NCBI GenBank assembly: GCA_963573315.1
Contig: OY752145.1
Span: forward strand, 434,001-498,000
Length of the DNA stretch: 64,000 nucleotides
Source: Entomortierella parvispora
Lineage: Eukaryota; Mortierellomycota; Mortierellomycetes; Mortierellales; Mortierellaceae
Reading direction: 5' to 3'
The notes beneath the pieces are model-generated. The model saw only the letters and a list, made by a program, of their open reading frames with translations, made no database searches and was not told the DNA's origin. A program made the translations under genes and the position numbers. Positions 24,440-35,679 of this stretch are shown here, piece after piece (position 1 is the stretch's first letter; every line of letters begins with the position of its first letter).

Positions 24440-25747
24440 AGTACTGGGTCTCCTCAGACCCTGACCCACACCACCCTTCATTTTTCTGCAACCCAAGTTT
24501 GTTTTATCTGCATAGTACTGTTAGCCTGTTCTTTTGCCCTGCCTGTTCTTGTATATCTTGTTCGCCGTCCTGTTCTTCGTGTCTCCCTTCGTCTCCTCTA
24601 TCCATTGTGTCTTTTCAGTCGTCGTGTTTGTCTATCCTCTCTGCCAAAGTCTGCAATCGCAGGTTGACATCACGAGGACCAAACCAAATTTGAACCCTCC
24701 TTAGGCCGTGTGGAACCTTACCATCAAGCAAGTCTTAGAAACATCTATTTCTTTCGCTGCTGGGTCCTGTCTTGGACCCCCTCCCTCCTGTGATGGCCTG
24801 TGTGCGACAGTTGAGAGTTGATGAATGAACCGGTCCCTCTTGCTCAACCATTTTGAACCCGCCTGGGTTGAGGTGTCAGCACAACCGCTGGCCGTGCCGT
24901 GTGCAAGGACTATCGCCCACAAGTATCCTTCGGCAGCACCACATCTTCAGTGGCCTGGGATACTACTTCTCCCGCCCCTCGAAATGCAAGCAGCGACGGA
25001 GCAAGATATCTTCCTCCTCCTCGCTCCGCGCCCCGCCAGTTGCCATCTTTGGCCTTTGCCCGCCGTTATCGCGATCTTCCTCTTCCACCATTGCCTTCTT
25101 TCAATTACCCACATCCTCGTCCACCTTTTTTTTTCTTGCACTTTTGATTTTATTCTTTGTTCATATCAGAAATAAATGACCCTAGGACATGAAAAAGCTG
25201 TTCAATGACCAGGAATGATAAAGAGGCGGAGAGACAGAAAAACAGAAAGAGAAAGACAGAGAGGGAAGGCGATTGAAGAGAAAGAGAGAGGGGAAGAAGT
25301 GTGTCTGACTCTGACCTTGGCCTGCCCAGTGCCCACACCCCCCACCCTTCCACCCGTTCCTCCGTCTCTCCGTCCGTCCCACCCGATCGGATTGTGGAGC
25401 AACGAGTTATTGCCCGCCCCGCTGTTGTCTGCGCGCAGAACTCTAAAGGCAAGGAGAGTGAGGATCCACCCTTCCTTCCCTTGCTGCATCTTTCTTCAAT
25501 TGCAGTGGGGCACAGAGCTTCTTCTTGTGCTTTGCCGTGGGTCCGTCGTCTCTCGTCCGGTTGAAGCTGCGTTCTTTGCAGAATGAACCCGGAGGAAAAG
25601 AAAGGGTCGTGGGTGCAATTGTGTTCATTCTCGGGGGTGTTCATCTTTTCTTTTTCTTTCCCTTCCCCTTTTCTTCTTCTTCTCATTCATTCATTCGTTC
25701 ATTCACTCACTATACCCTCTTCCCCCTCCACTCTTTACTCCACACAA
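24440..25747. other. Intergenic region between the endosulfine and Mpv17-family genes
   Basis: 1,308 bp. 24480-24620 is T/C-rich (probably 3' UTR). 25200-25300 is GA-rich, and 25630-25745 is T/C-rich, the likely leader of the next gene. AATAAA at about 25171. No gene seen. Confidence 0.55.
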
Positions 25748-26832
25748 ATGACCGCCGCCGCTGTTGCCGCCCCTCAGGGCTCTGTTGCCTCCACCCTCTT
25801 GACCGCCTACCTTACGGAGCTCGCCGCCAACCCTCTCCGTACCAAGGCCCTGACCTCGGGCACCCTCTCAGGTCTCCAGGAGATCACCGCAACCAAGCTT
25901 TCGGGCATGCCAAAGTCAAAGAACCCCAGCGACTTTATCTTTGGCATCAACAAGCGTGTTGTCCAGATGGCTCTCTATGGTAAATTAGAAGAGAGACAAA
26001 TGCATTCACTCAATGGAAACAAAATGCGTGTTAAAAGGAAGCTGTAGAATTATCGGCTCAAACGGGATAGACCCAACCGAAGGACACAGGGACGGACGGG
26101 ATCAAGGATCGTATTGGACTGACAAAGGCACTGCAGCAACAACAACATCAAGAGAGTGTACTGACAAGGCTTCAGGGACGCAGTTTCCTTCCCACGGACT
26201 ACCCGATGACGGAAACAGGGATCAGCACTGTCAATCAAGGATGAGATGACTGGAAATCTATTTATCCAGTTCCCAACAATTGACATTGCAACCTTTTCTC
26301 TTTCTGTTTACTTGTTTGCGCTCTTTTCAGGTCTCTTGGTCAGCGGTCCCCTGGCCCATACCTTGTTTGAGCTCGTCACCAAGCGTTTCATCGGGAAGGA
26401 GGGTGCCAAGTGGAAGTTGGCCCAGATCTTGTCCACCCAGCTCATCACCTCCCCCATCCAGAACGCCAGTAAGATTTCTCTCTTCTTTCTTTTTTTCTCT
26501 CAAGAACTTGGGGTTCACCAGCAACTAATACTTTTCTTCGACTTGGATTAGCCTACATCTTGGCCATGGCCCTCTTTGCTGGTGCTCGTACTCCGAGCCA
26601 AATCAAGGGCGCCTTTAAGCAGGGTTACTTGCCCATGATGAAGACTTCCTGGATGCTCTCCCCCATTTCGATGGCTGTGGCTCAAAAGTTCTTGCCTCCT
26701 AATGTCTGGGTTCCTTTCTTCAACTTGGTCGCCTTCGTCTTTGGAACCTATGTCAATACCTCCATCAAGAAGGCCCGTCTTGCACAGCTCAAGCGTGAGC
26801 AGGCCGAGAAGCGCGCTCGCGATGAGCTGTAA
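25748..26832 (+). CDS. Mpv17/PMP22 family membrane protein
   Basis: Small four-span protein of peroxisomal or inner mitochondrial membranes. Three exons (25748-25979, 26331-26468, 26552-26832) give 216 residues with matching phases. Family features are the N-terminal LLTAYLTELAANPLRTKALTSG stretch (a conserved helix with a Pro and the KALTSG turn), the GPLAHTLFELV motif opening exon 2, and the C-terminal NVWVPFFNLVAFVFGTYVNT helix. The tail is a basic coiled segment (KKARLAQLKREQAEKRARDEL). No PTS1 is present, as expected for a membrane protein. The GPxxH and closing W-x-F-FN motifs match the Pmp22-like branch; whether it is peroxisomal or mitochondrial cannot be told from sequence. It is convergent with RQC2, 181 bp apart. 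Confidence 0.9.
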
Positions 26833-27013
26833 AAAAAAAACGTCGATAAAAGCCATATCTAAAAACAAGACAAGGAATCACGATATGTTGGAGTGTTGCA
26901 TGAGAGTATTGCATATGGTGTGGTCGATAATGATATTTTATTATTTTTATACACGGGATGAAAGTTGTAATATGGTAGACGCGTGTCCATTGCTGGTCCA
27001 GATGTTGCTTTTA

Positions 27014-30000
27014 CTATTTGCGACCCTTGCCCGAAGGGCCCTTTTTCTTGGAAGCCTCGACACCGGGGGCAGAAACCTTACTCTTGCCGATCATGGCATT
27101 GATTGCCTCTTCATCCTTCACCATCTTGATCAAATCTCTCTCGCGGAGCTCCAGGGCTGCCTCGGCCTCTCGCAGTTCAGCTCCTGAAAGACCGACCGCA
27201 CTCGTTCCATCTGCATTGACAGCATGGGCTGCTGTGGTCGAGGGTGGAGTGTGGCCATTGACGTTGGTCAAGAAGTGGTTGATGGCTGTCTTGACTGCCT
27301 TGCCCTTCTTCATCGTTCCAGGAATTAGTTTGACCTTGTACTTGAACTTTTGGAGAGCTCCATAGGGTGCACATACTGGGACTGCAAACTGCAAGATATC
27401 CGTAGGCAGAGGTCGTCCCGTCAATCCGTCCAGCACAGTTAGATTCTCAGTCTCCTCCGGCTCCAACATCTTGATGTTTTCTTCCTGCAAAAGGCGACGC
27501 ACCTCCTCGGCCTCATCCTCGTTCGCATTTGCGTCCAGGGCAGGAGCAGCGTCCTCATCTTCGTCCGCGAGAGCATCCTTGACGGCAGCATCTCCTTCCA
27601 TGGCTCCTAGAGGCTTGTGACCATGGGGCTCACCTTCGGGTCTACTCCTGTTCTCGGGCTTTTTGTTGTTCGCATTAGGTCCTCCAGTCTTGCCACCCTT
27701 GGCTCCACCCTTAGGATTTCCCTTCAAATAGTCCTCGTTCTGCAGACGTCTCTTCTCTGCCATAGCGGCCTTCTCAGCTTTCTTCTCGGCCTCCTTCTTG
27801 GCGCGCTTACCCTTCAACTGAGGTCCTTTATCAGGCTAAAGCCAGAACGTATACCAGTATAATCGTTGAGTAAGTTGGGCAAATAAAGCAAGATAAAAAA
27901 CTATCCATAAAACTTACAGCAAGGAGCTCCAATCGGAGCAGTCGCTCCTCTTCATCTTGATCACCATATTTCTCCTTCATCTTTTTAGCCTTGCCCTTCT
28001 TGCCACGGAGACTGACGGGTGGAGGTGTGGGCGCAGTAGGGGCACCACCCTTCTTGGCTCCACCACGCTGCGACTGCTGTTGAGCCTTCTTCGCAGGCAC
28101 GGGCTTGGGGCTGACAATACCAGTGTGCTGATCTTCCTCACCCCCGGCAGCTTGGGATCCAGGAACTTTGCCCTTTTTCATATCACGCCTCATTTTGGCC
28201 GTGATGTAGGCGGATTTTTGAGGACCTCGGTCAGACGAGGCCAAGGAGGAAGTGTCATCCCCTCCCTTCTCACCCTCATCGTTGCTATCGTCACCATAAT
28301 CCTGGAGTGCATACTTGTCCGCTGCAGGTTTGATGGGCGTGAAATCCTTGTGCACGGGCGAAGATTTGTTGAACTGAATCTGTGTATCTGGGAACTCTTC
28401 ATCGGACGACTCTGCAGCCTCGGACTCGGATTCGGATCCAGACTCATCGCCATGGCTCTGAGCGGATTTGGGAGTGTCGGCGCCTTGACTTTCGGTCTCC
28501 TGTGGTTCGACAGTATTCTCGGAACGGTACTCGCTTTCATCATTGTCCGCATCAGAACCATCGGATCCTTCGAGATCGTCGTGTCCGACAAGCTCATCTT
28601 CCTTTTGATCCACCTCCTGATGTTCATCCTGGTGATCCTTGACAGCATCCGTAGTCTTGGCAAGTGTCTCAGCGCTGGAATTCTCATCGCCCTCAATTTC
28701 TTCCAATTTGGGTGCATGACGCTCATTAAAATGGTTACCAATCGAAGACTCGTCCAATTTGAACAGGAATCCAAAACCATAAACCAATTGAACTGGAGGT
28801 AAAAAGTTCTTTTTGCCTCGAATCATGAAACTTCCTGTGGTGAGGTACTCGCCTGTAGGCGCAGACTTGCTGACCTGATCCGCATGAACCCAGTAAGCCG
28901 ACGTGACAATTTTGGCATCCCAGGCTTTACTTTGACAGACCGACATGATACCAGCCTGGTAGAGCGAGCTTGGAGGGACGGGATCCTTATCTGAGGGGTT
29001 CTTGATCAAGACCGTGGCCGCACCATGGATATCAGCATGTACATAGACATCTCCCTTCTTCATGTACCGCTTGACAATCATCTCGTTCTGCTGAGCATCT
29101 CGTCCCGCAATGACCAAATAGTTCTCTGAGGTAATGAACCACATAAACTTCTCAAACCAGTAGGGCTTGCGCGCACGCTGGATCGAGGTCGTGATTTTGA
29201 CTTCCTGGAGCTGTTGGCGGATCTTCTTCTCTGCACTCTTGAAAGCCTTGGAAGCATGCGCCAGGGTCTTCTCCTGCTTGATCGCAGACTGTTTTTTGAC
29301 CTCGTAGTACTTTCGTGCATTCGCAAAAGCCGTCAGATAGATATCGAGATCCACGAGAACCGTAGGCTTGGTCTTGGGCTGATGTCTATCCTCCGCCTCC
29401 AAATTATCGTCTTCGTCCTCGTCTTCGTCGTTTTCTCCCACCTCGGCTTGTTCATCGTACTCCTCCTCATCGTAAGGATCGCTCAGGATGACGCACACCT
29501 GGTTGGACTCGAGCTTGAGGGCATCGATCATGAGAGCAATAGGATTGTTGTGCTTTCGCTCCTCTTCCACCAGGTCCGCCAGATCCTTCCAGTCCATACC
29601 TGTGGCGACAGCATTCCGGATAATCATGATGGCCTGATCGCACATCTCCAGATTGGCCTCAATCAATTCCGCACGAAGTACGTTCAGTTGCTGAGCCTCC
29701 TCCAGTCCTCGGACGCGACCCAGATGTTCCATCCGAACACTGTCCAGTTTCTTTTGTGCATGCTCTTCCTGCGAACGCTTCTTTACCTCCAGGCGCTGAC
29801 TTTCGATTGCAGAAAAGAACTCATCCACTGCGGCATCAAAGGATTCAAACTCCTTGAAAGTCTGCAGCCTGTGCTGTTCAAAGAGGAAAGGGTGAAATTC
29901 GTCGTAGCTACAGTTGAAATGAGAGAAAAGCAAGGCATTTAGTCATGTTTTCAATTTCCAGAAAACATGAGCGGTTTTGTACAGAATGCGATTGCAATTG

Positions 30001-31421
30001 GTGACTTACGTGACAAGTTCCTTTTCCTCTGGATCATCAGGGTTCTTTTTCTTGTGCTTGAGCATGATGATGTATCCTTTCTTTTCTGCGCCTCCACCTG
30101 CCTCAATAATTTTGTCCGCCTCCTGCAGTGCCTCAAAGAGAGCCTGGACTTGCGGCGATCCCTCTGAAGTATCAAATCCAGTGGATATGACGGTATTAGG
30201 AGACAATTCAGCAGACAAGATCGCGTGTTCTGTAAGGGCCGGTCCATAAACTGTAAGATGCACGCCATATCCAGATCGATAAAGACAAGTAGAGCGCAAA
30301 AAGTCAGATCGGATGCGCATTATAAGAAGTGAGAGATTCTTGGCATATCCTCTCTCCTTGTCAGCAAACCACGCAGAGAATAAACCTACAGAGTTTTGTG
30401 TTGAGGATCTTTTTCAAGATATCCTTGGGTCCTGCAGCCTTCAAGACGTCAACAAGCTGCTCCCTTTGAATGGGCTCAAAGCTGCGCGTCAATGCGCCAA
30501 TATCATAAGTCTCTCCAACAGCCATCCTGACCTTTTCATTAGGTTGCACCACTCTGAGAATCGACAAGATCTTGTAGTGACCATCGGTCAAGATCAAGTT
30601 ACCCTGAAAAGTAGGAAAAAAAAAAAAGAAAAAGAAAAGAAAAGGGCAAAGCACAATGAGTCATCACGTTCGCCCCTCCAGCATTGTCATATAGTTACAA
30701 ATCAGCTTTTTTTGCTGAGATCTAATCGTTTACGAGCAATGAAGTTTCTTCCTTACCGCAGCATAGAACTCTGCAATGATGTGGTATGTGTTGTTGAGGT
30801 CATCAGCGCCAAATTCAAAGTCGACAATGCGATCTGATCCGAGTTGCTTCACTGCTGTGAGACGTCGTGTCCTGAGATGCTTTCGAATCTAGTGTTTTTG
30901 TTTGTGTGCATGCATTTGTACGAAGACCATCGCGTTAGTCATCGATCTGACTAATTCGGAGAAAGTACATTGCCACGAGGTCGCCTCTACTTCGCCTTCG
31001 AGTCATTTACTTTGATGCAGAATCCTGAAGGGGTAATAGATTTGTCGCGGACGTAGAGCGTAGTGTGCATGCGAATTCCTGACTCGATCAGCACCATCTC
31101 TTTATGGTCGGGCTAAGTCGACAGAACGAAAAAAAAGATTGGGGGTTCAGTCTCTCTTGACGAGAATGCGATGCCTATGCACTTTTGTTCTTTTGTACCT
31201 TTGAAAACTTGAATAGATATGTCCTTGAATTGACATCGTATACGTTCTGAAGACGAAGACCAACGATCCTACCCAAGGAGAAAGCAAAATATAGGCGTTT
31301 AGACCGAGAAACAAGGAAAAGTTCCCTTCCAGGTAGGATGCAAAGCGCGAGTAATTTACTGTTGCTGGAGTGTCGCCACGGTGGCACGCACGTCGAGGGA
31401 ACCAAAGCGCAGCTTGGGCAT
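27014..31421 (-). CDS. RQC2: Ribosome quality control protein Rqc2/NEMF homologue
   Basis: NFACT protein that binds stalled 60S subunits with nascent chain, recruits the Listerin ligase, and in fungi adds C-terminal Ala/Thr tails. The start at 31421 gives [15 protein letters not shown]; the Asp at position 10 and the later SDRIV pair (about 30835) match the catalytic Asp and Asp-Arg needed for tailing. NFACT-N is split over several short exons (31421-31363, about 31270-31205, about 31115-31020, about 30895-30745, about 30600-30390, about 30265-30010). The coiled coils and NFACT-R domain ([35 protein letters not shown]) lie at 29930-28740. A highly acidic stretch (28700-28260) and basic linker lead to the NFACT-C domain (27480-27290). 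All domains are present in the normal order. Identification is firm. Confidence 0.95.
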
Positions 31422-31638
31422 TGTGTGAGTATGGAAAGTAATTGAATGCGGAAAGGAGGAATGGAGGGAAGGACGGACGAGCAACGAAAAAGGCGGGCCA
31501 CCGCTCGTTCAATGGAGTGAATGGAGAGGAATGAAGAAACTGGGCTCTTTCTATGGTGAGCGTTTTTTATTGAAGACTCTTGTGCACGTGACATGTAGAT
31601 TTCACGACGGTACTCTAGATTTCACAGTATTCTAGATT

Positions 31639-32914
31639 TCACTGCTTGCCAGAGGCCTTGCGCTCGTCCAGGTACTTGACCAGGTCGTAGTAAAGCTTGT
31701 GCCAAGTGGGGATAATATGGGTGAGCTTGCGCTCCTCCGCGATTCTGACGGGGTTGTGCAAGATAACTTCAGTCTCCAACGGTCTACCCTCTTCCAGATC
31801 AACGACCATACTAGCCTTGTATCCGTCAGCGAGGCGAGCACTGGTGGCCATACTAACTTCCACCAGAGTGGGAGGCATGGGATGACCGAGAGCATCGGCC
31901 AGAGCTGCGATTTCGGTCATAGTCTGGCGTGCCATGGCCTTGTACTTTTCATCCGCGAGCACGTTGGAGACAGTCCACAGATTCGACAGGATGCAGACAG
32001 GGTTCATAGATCCATTCCTGTTTGACACAGTGGCACAATTAGTTCAGAGATGTTCGTATATCGTGGCTATTACCATCCTCTTAAACAAAAGTAAGCGAAG
32101 AATATGACTTACCAGACCAGCTTTTGCCATCTATAGTTCTGGATATCTTCGGAGACAACAGTTTCGATGCCGCCGAGTTTGCAACGCTCTCCAAACTCTT
32201 GCACGCACTTGGCAGCGTCAACTCCCTCAATTGGTTCAAACAGCCCAACGACCAGTCTTTGAACGGGGCCCGAATGGTAAACGACTCCGGCGGCATTCTG
32301 AGTGACACCAATGTAGGCGACTGCAGAAAGGATGGGGTTACGAGGGAAGCGCTCCTTGATAGGGTCTTCTACCCCAATGCCGTTCTGAATCAAGACAATA
32401 CCTGCATCGGGGGAGACTTCGACCGCCGGTGCGATAATATCGGCAATACTATAGACATCGGGCAATGCCTTCATGCAGACAACAATGTAATCGTACGTCT
32501 CGCTTGGGACGGCCTTGACAACATGGTCGGGATGGAAGACATGGGTACCCTCACCCCAGGCCGTGGTCTGGATCTCGATACCCTTGGCCTTCACGATCTC
32601 GTAGTTCGATCGGCAGACAGCAGTGACGGTGCAATTGCCCGCCTGCTGCATGCGCCAGGTGTAATAAGCTCCGATGGCGCCAGTACCAACTGTGGAGAAG
32701 AGAGGAGAGGGAAATGAAAAGATGCGTCAGATCGCGTTAGTTTTAGGTAGATTTTACGAGCAAAGAGGAGGGATTGTCTACAGCGACGATGACGAATATC
32801 CAATGCTCTCGTCGGATACATCATTCACCCGAACGAGTCAAAGTGCGGTAGGACAGGAGTAGGGGAGACTCTACCTGTGAGGATACGAGAGTGGGGAATG
32901 GAGGAGCTAGTCAT
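31639..32914 (-). CDS. 2-dehydropantoate 2-reductase family (ApbA/PanE)
   Basis: NADPH-dependent reductase fold that turns ketopantoate into pantoate in vitamin B5/CoA synthesis. Three exons (32914-32875, 32689-32113, 32017-31639) give 331 residues. The Rossmann motif VGTGAIGAYYT spans the first splice junction at about residue 14-24. The family's catalytic Lys lies in RWQKLVWNGSMNP at about residue 200, with the second conserved Asn nearby, and the C-terminal helical domain follows. Exon 1 codes for only 13 residues. Fungal genomes carry several paralogues with this fold, so the exact substrate is not certain. It is divergent from the 3-hydroxyisobutyrate dehydrogenase gene across 600 bp. 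Fold assignment is firm, substrate moderate. Confidence 0.88.
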
Positions 32915-33514
32915 TGTGAATTAGGTCTGCAGCTGGAATGAATGAGGGTGAGGGAAAAGAAGGAGGAAGGAGAAGAACGATGGAGAAAAGAGGGATGGAG
33001 AGGAGGAAGGAATGGGGTGAGAAGAAGGAGGGAGGAGGAGACTCGAGCAGCTCTTCACTGTACCCGTGCATGGTACTCTCTACCACACGGAGAGTTAGTC
33101 ATCGGCAGATACCCGTGAGAGTGCAACTACAATATGGCCGTCTTGTCGATCGCGCAGACACACAGAGGACCGACAGACAGAGGACCGGGACAACCTTGCA
33201 CAAAGTAAAAAAAAAAAAAAAAAAAAAGCGAATCAGGAAGAACCGCGTTATTGCCTCGCAGAGAGAGAGCCAAAAGAAGGCCCTTCACTAAATCCAGGCA
33301 CGATTCGCGCCCAACTTTCTCACGATCGCTTCTTTTTCGATGAGAACGAGCGAGCCGACCACTCTTCACTCTGTGTGGAGAACGAATACCCTCACCCCAC
33401 ACTCTTGCTTTTTTTTGGTCTCCTTTTCCTTCCGTTTGTTGTTCTCCATCTCTCTCTCCCATCTCATCTCATCGTTTCCTGATTCCCATCCTCATTTCTT
33501 CATCCTCTACCACC
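32915..33514. other. Divergent promoter between two dehydrogenase genes
   Basis: 600 bp between starts. GA-rich at 32940-33040 (CT-rich on the minus-gene strand), A21 at 33207-33227, and T/C-rich at 33405-33510 ahead of the plus-strand gene. Probably shared regulatory DNA; no gene seen. Confidence 0.6.
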
Positions 33515-34873
33515 ATGATCGCCTCCTTCCTCGCCCGCTCTCAGTCCAAGGCTCGCCTGGTCTCCAAGGTCGCCTCGCCCATGACCGCACTCCGCTTCAA
33601 GTCCACAGGTACGTACGTCCTTGCCGCGCCTCTGTTTTCTCCGCTCGACTAGTCTCTCATGTACCTTGCGCGTACTAACTTGCTTTTACTCACGCCCCTC
33701 CTGTAGATGTAAGCCTTTCATTCGCGCAAAGATCATGCTTAGCAACGCACACGTATCCTGGATCGCGAAGACTTGTGACCTAACGCCATCTCGTCTATTC
33801 ACTTTTTTTGCTTCTGTAGTCCAAGGTGAAGAGGATTGGATTCGTGGGACTCGGCAACATGGGTCTCCCCATGGCCACCAACCTGTTTAACGGATTCAAG
33901 AATGAGGCCGACTTCATTATCTACGACATCAACCAAACGACCACCTCCAACTTCCTCAGAGATCACAACACTGACGCCAACAACAAGGACAAGGTCAAAG
34001 TCGCCAAGAGTCCTCTGGAGGTTGCCAAGGAGGCCACCGTTATTGTGACAATGCTCCCTGCTTCGCAGCATGTCGAGAGCGTTTACTTTGGAAAGGATGG
34101 TCTCTTGGAAGGCTTGGGCAAGAACCACTTGGTCGTGGATGCCTCAACCATTGACCAGTCCATGGCTACCCGTGTTGCCAAAGTCCTTCATGAGAAGGGC
34201 TCCAAGGCCGTTGACGCACCCGTTTCTGGAGGTAAGGAATTAATAGCAGTGTGGAATAAGAACATGAGTATGACCGATATGTTCACTGACAACAAGAATC
34301 ACGCCCACTCACTGCAACTTGGAATGAATTTCAACAATAACAGGTACTGGAGGAGCTCAGGCTGGAACTCTTACCTTCATGGTTGGGTCGCGCTCGACTG
34401 AGGACTTTGATGTCGCCAAGCCATACCTTGAAAAGATGGGAAAGAACATTGTGTACTGTGGAACCAACGGTAACGGTCAGGTGGCCAAGATCTGCAACAA
34501 CATGCTTCTTGGAATCTCCATGATTGCTACATCCGAGACCATGAACTTGGGCGTTCGTATGGGCATGGACCCCAAGCTTTTGGCCGGAATCCTGAACACT
34601 TCAAGCGGTCGCTGCTGGAGTAGTGAGGTCTACAACCCTTGCCCCGGCGTCCTCGAGAACTCGGCAGCCACCCGTGGATACACTGGCGGATTTGGTATGC
34701 CTTTGATGGCTAAGGACTTGCGTTTGGCCGTCAATGCTGCCGTTGACACAAAGTCGACGGTCATGCTCGGTGCCTTGGCCCAGCAGCTCTACAACCAAAT
34801 GGCTGCCAACAAGGAGTTTGAGCACCTTGATTTCAGTGCCGCCTACAAGTGGCTCGCTGAGAACTCCAAGTAA
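33515..34873 (+). CDS. 3-hydroxyisobutyrate dehydrogenase, mitochondrial
   Basis: NAD-dependent enzyme of valine breakdown, oxidising 3-hydroxyisobutyrate to methylmalonate semialdehyde in mitochondria. Exon 1 (33515-33608) codes for a basic Ser/Ala-rich presequence. The main exons are 33820-34231 and 34344-34873. The first has the GFVGLGNMGLPMATNL nucleotide loop and DAPVSGG substrate motif; the second has GNGQVAKICNN with the catalytic Lys. The presequence can only be joined in frame to the body by adding 2 nt, and AT at 33707-33708 is flanked by good acceptor and donor sites, giving 345 residues. Alternatives are an 8-nt exon (33653-33660) or a weak GTCCTT donor at 33617. Intron 3 (34232-34343) is conventional. 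Function is firm, the 5' exon structure is uncertain. Confidence 0.92.
33707..33708 (+). other. Candidate 2-nt micro-exon
   Basis: Dinucleotide AT between acceptor CTGTAG and donor GTAAGC. Adding it restores the phase between exon 1 (phase 1) and the exon at 33820 (phase 0). Branch-point-like ACTAAC (about 33674) and CCTAAC (about 33779) precede the two acceptors. Confidence 0.5.
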
Positions 34874-35679
34874 ACTTCATTTTCAGGACGATAATACCAT
34901 CTATTAAGGAAAGTAGCAATAGAAACAAGCATATCACTCAAAACTTCAATGAATACCAGAACGTTGCCACTATTTGTATTTGAAAACAGTAAGACGGCCG
35001 AGTTGACCTGAGGCTCCTGAGGATAGCCTGCAATATCTGGTCCAAGGAAAACTTTGGTGCCCTTTCACCCACACAAACCATACACACCATGCGAGGGGAG
35101 AGAAGTCTTCCCGTGATCCATTTCAGGGCAAAGACAGAGACAGGAAAAAGCGTGACCCTGCAACGCCAAAGAAACCCAGTTCAGGGCAACAGTGGGCAGA
35201 CAATCGTCCACACGGAAACAATAAACCAGAGAAAGAGGGGGAGAAAACCAAGTGTGGCAAGAAAGGGTAAAGGGGATGAAGGTAGCACAGAGAGACACCA
35301 CACGCAGTTGAGGCATGCTGATCTATCCTGGCGTTTGTACATCTAATTGTTGTAAAGGGATATAAACGTGCACTTGCCCGTCCCCCTTTCAAGGGCCCTT
35401 TGTAGAATCGATGATGAGTACCCTCCTTCTCTTGACGGCATTCCAATGTCTTCTGAAGAGACAACAGAGAGTGTGTGTGGTGAGCGAGTGTTTACGTGTG
35501 TGTGCATGTTGTGTTTTTTTATTAATCGCCTGCGCTCTTTGGCTGCACTCTTTTCTCTTCATCCACTTCGATCATTCCTCCCTCTGTCCCACATTACCGT
35601 CTATTTTTCACCTTGCCTCCTCCTCTTCCTCCCTGTCCTCCCGTCCTCCCCTCCGTTTTTTTTACTACTTCTCGTAGCC
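34874..35679. other. Intergenic region between the HIBADH and HHCC-protein genes
   Basis: 806 bp with a TATA-like GATATAAA at about 35359 and a pyrimidine-rich leader at 35500-35672 before the next start. No gene seen. Confidence 0.55.

Noticed and set aside
25980-26330. Possible intronic C/D snoRNA (GATGAC and CTGAC motifs)
   Set aside because: Box C consensus and terminal stem are not present.
27957-28802. 281-codon hydrophobic plus-strand ORF
   Set aside because: Complement of the acidic RQC2 linker; Leu/Ile-rich only because Asp/Glu codons are read backwards.
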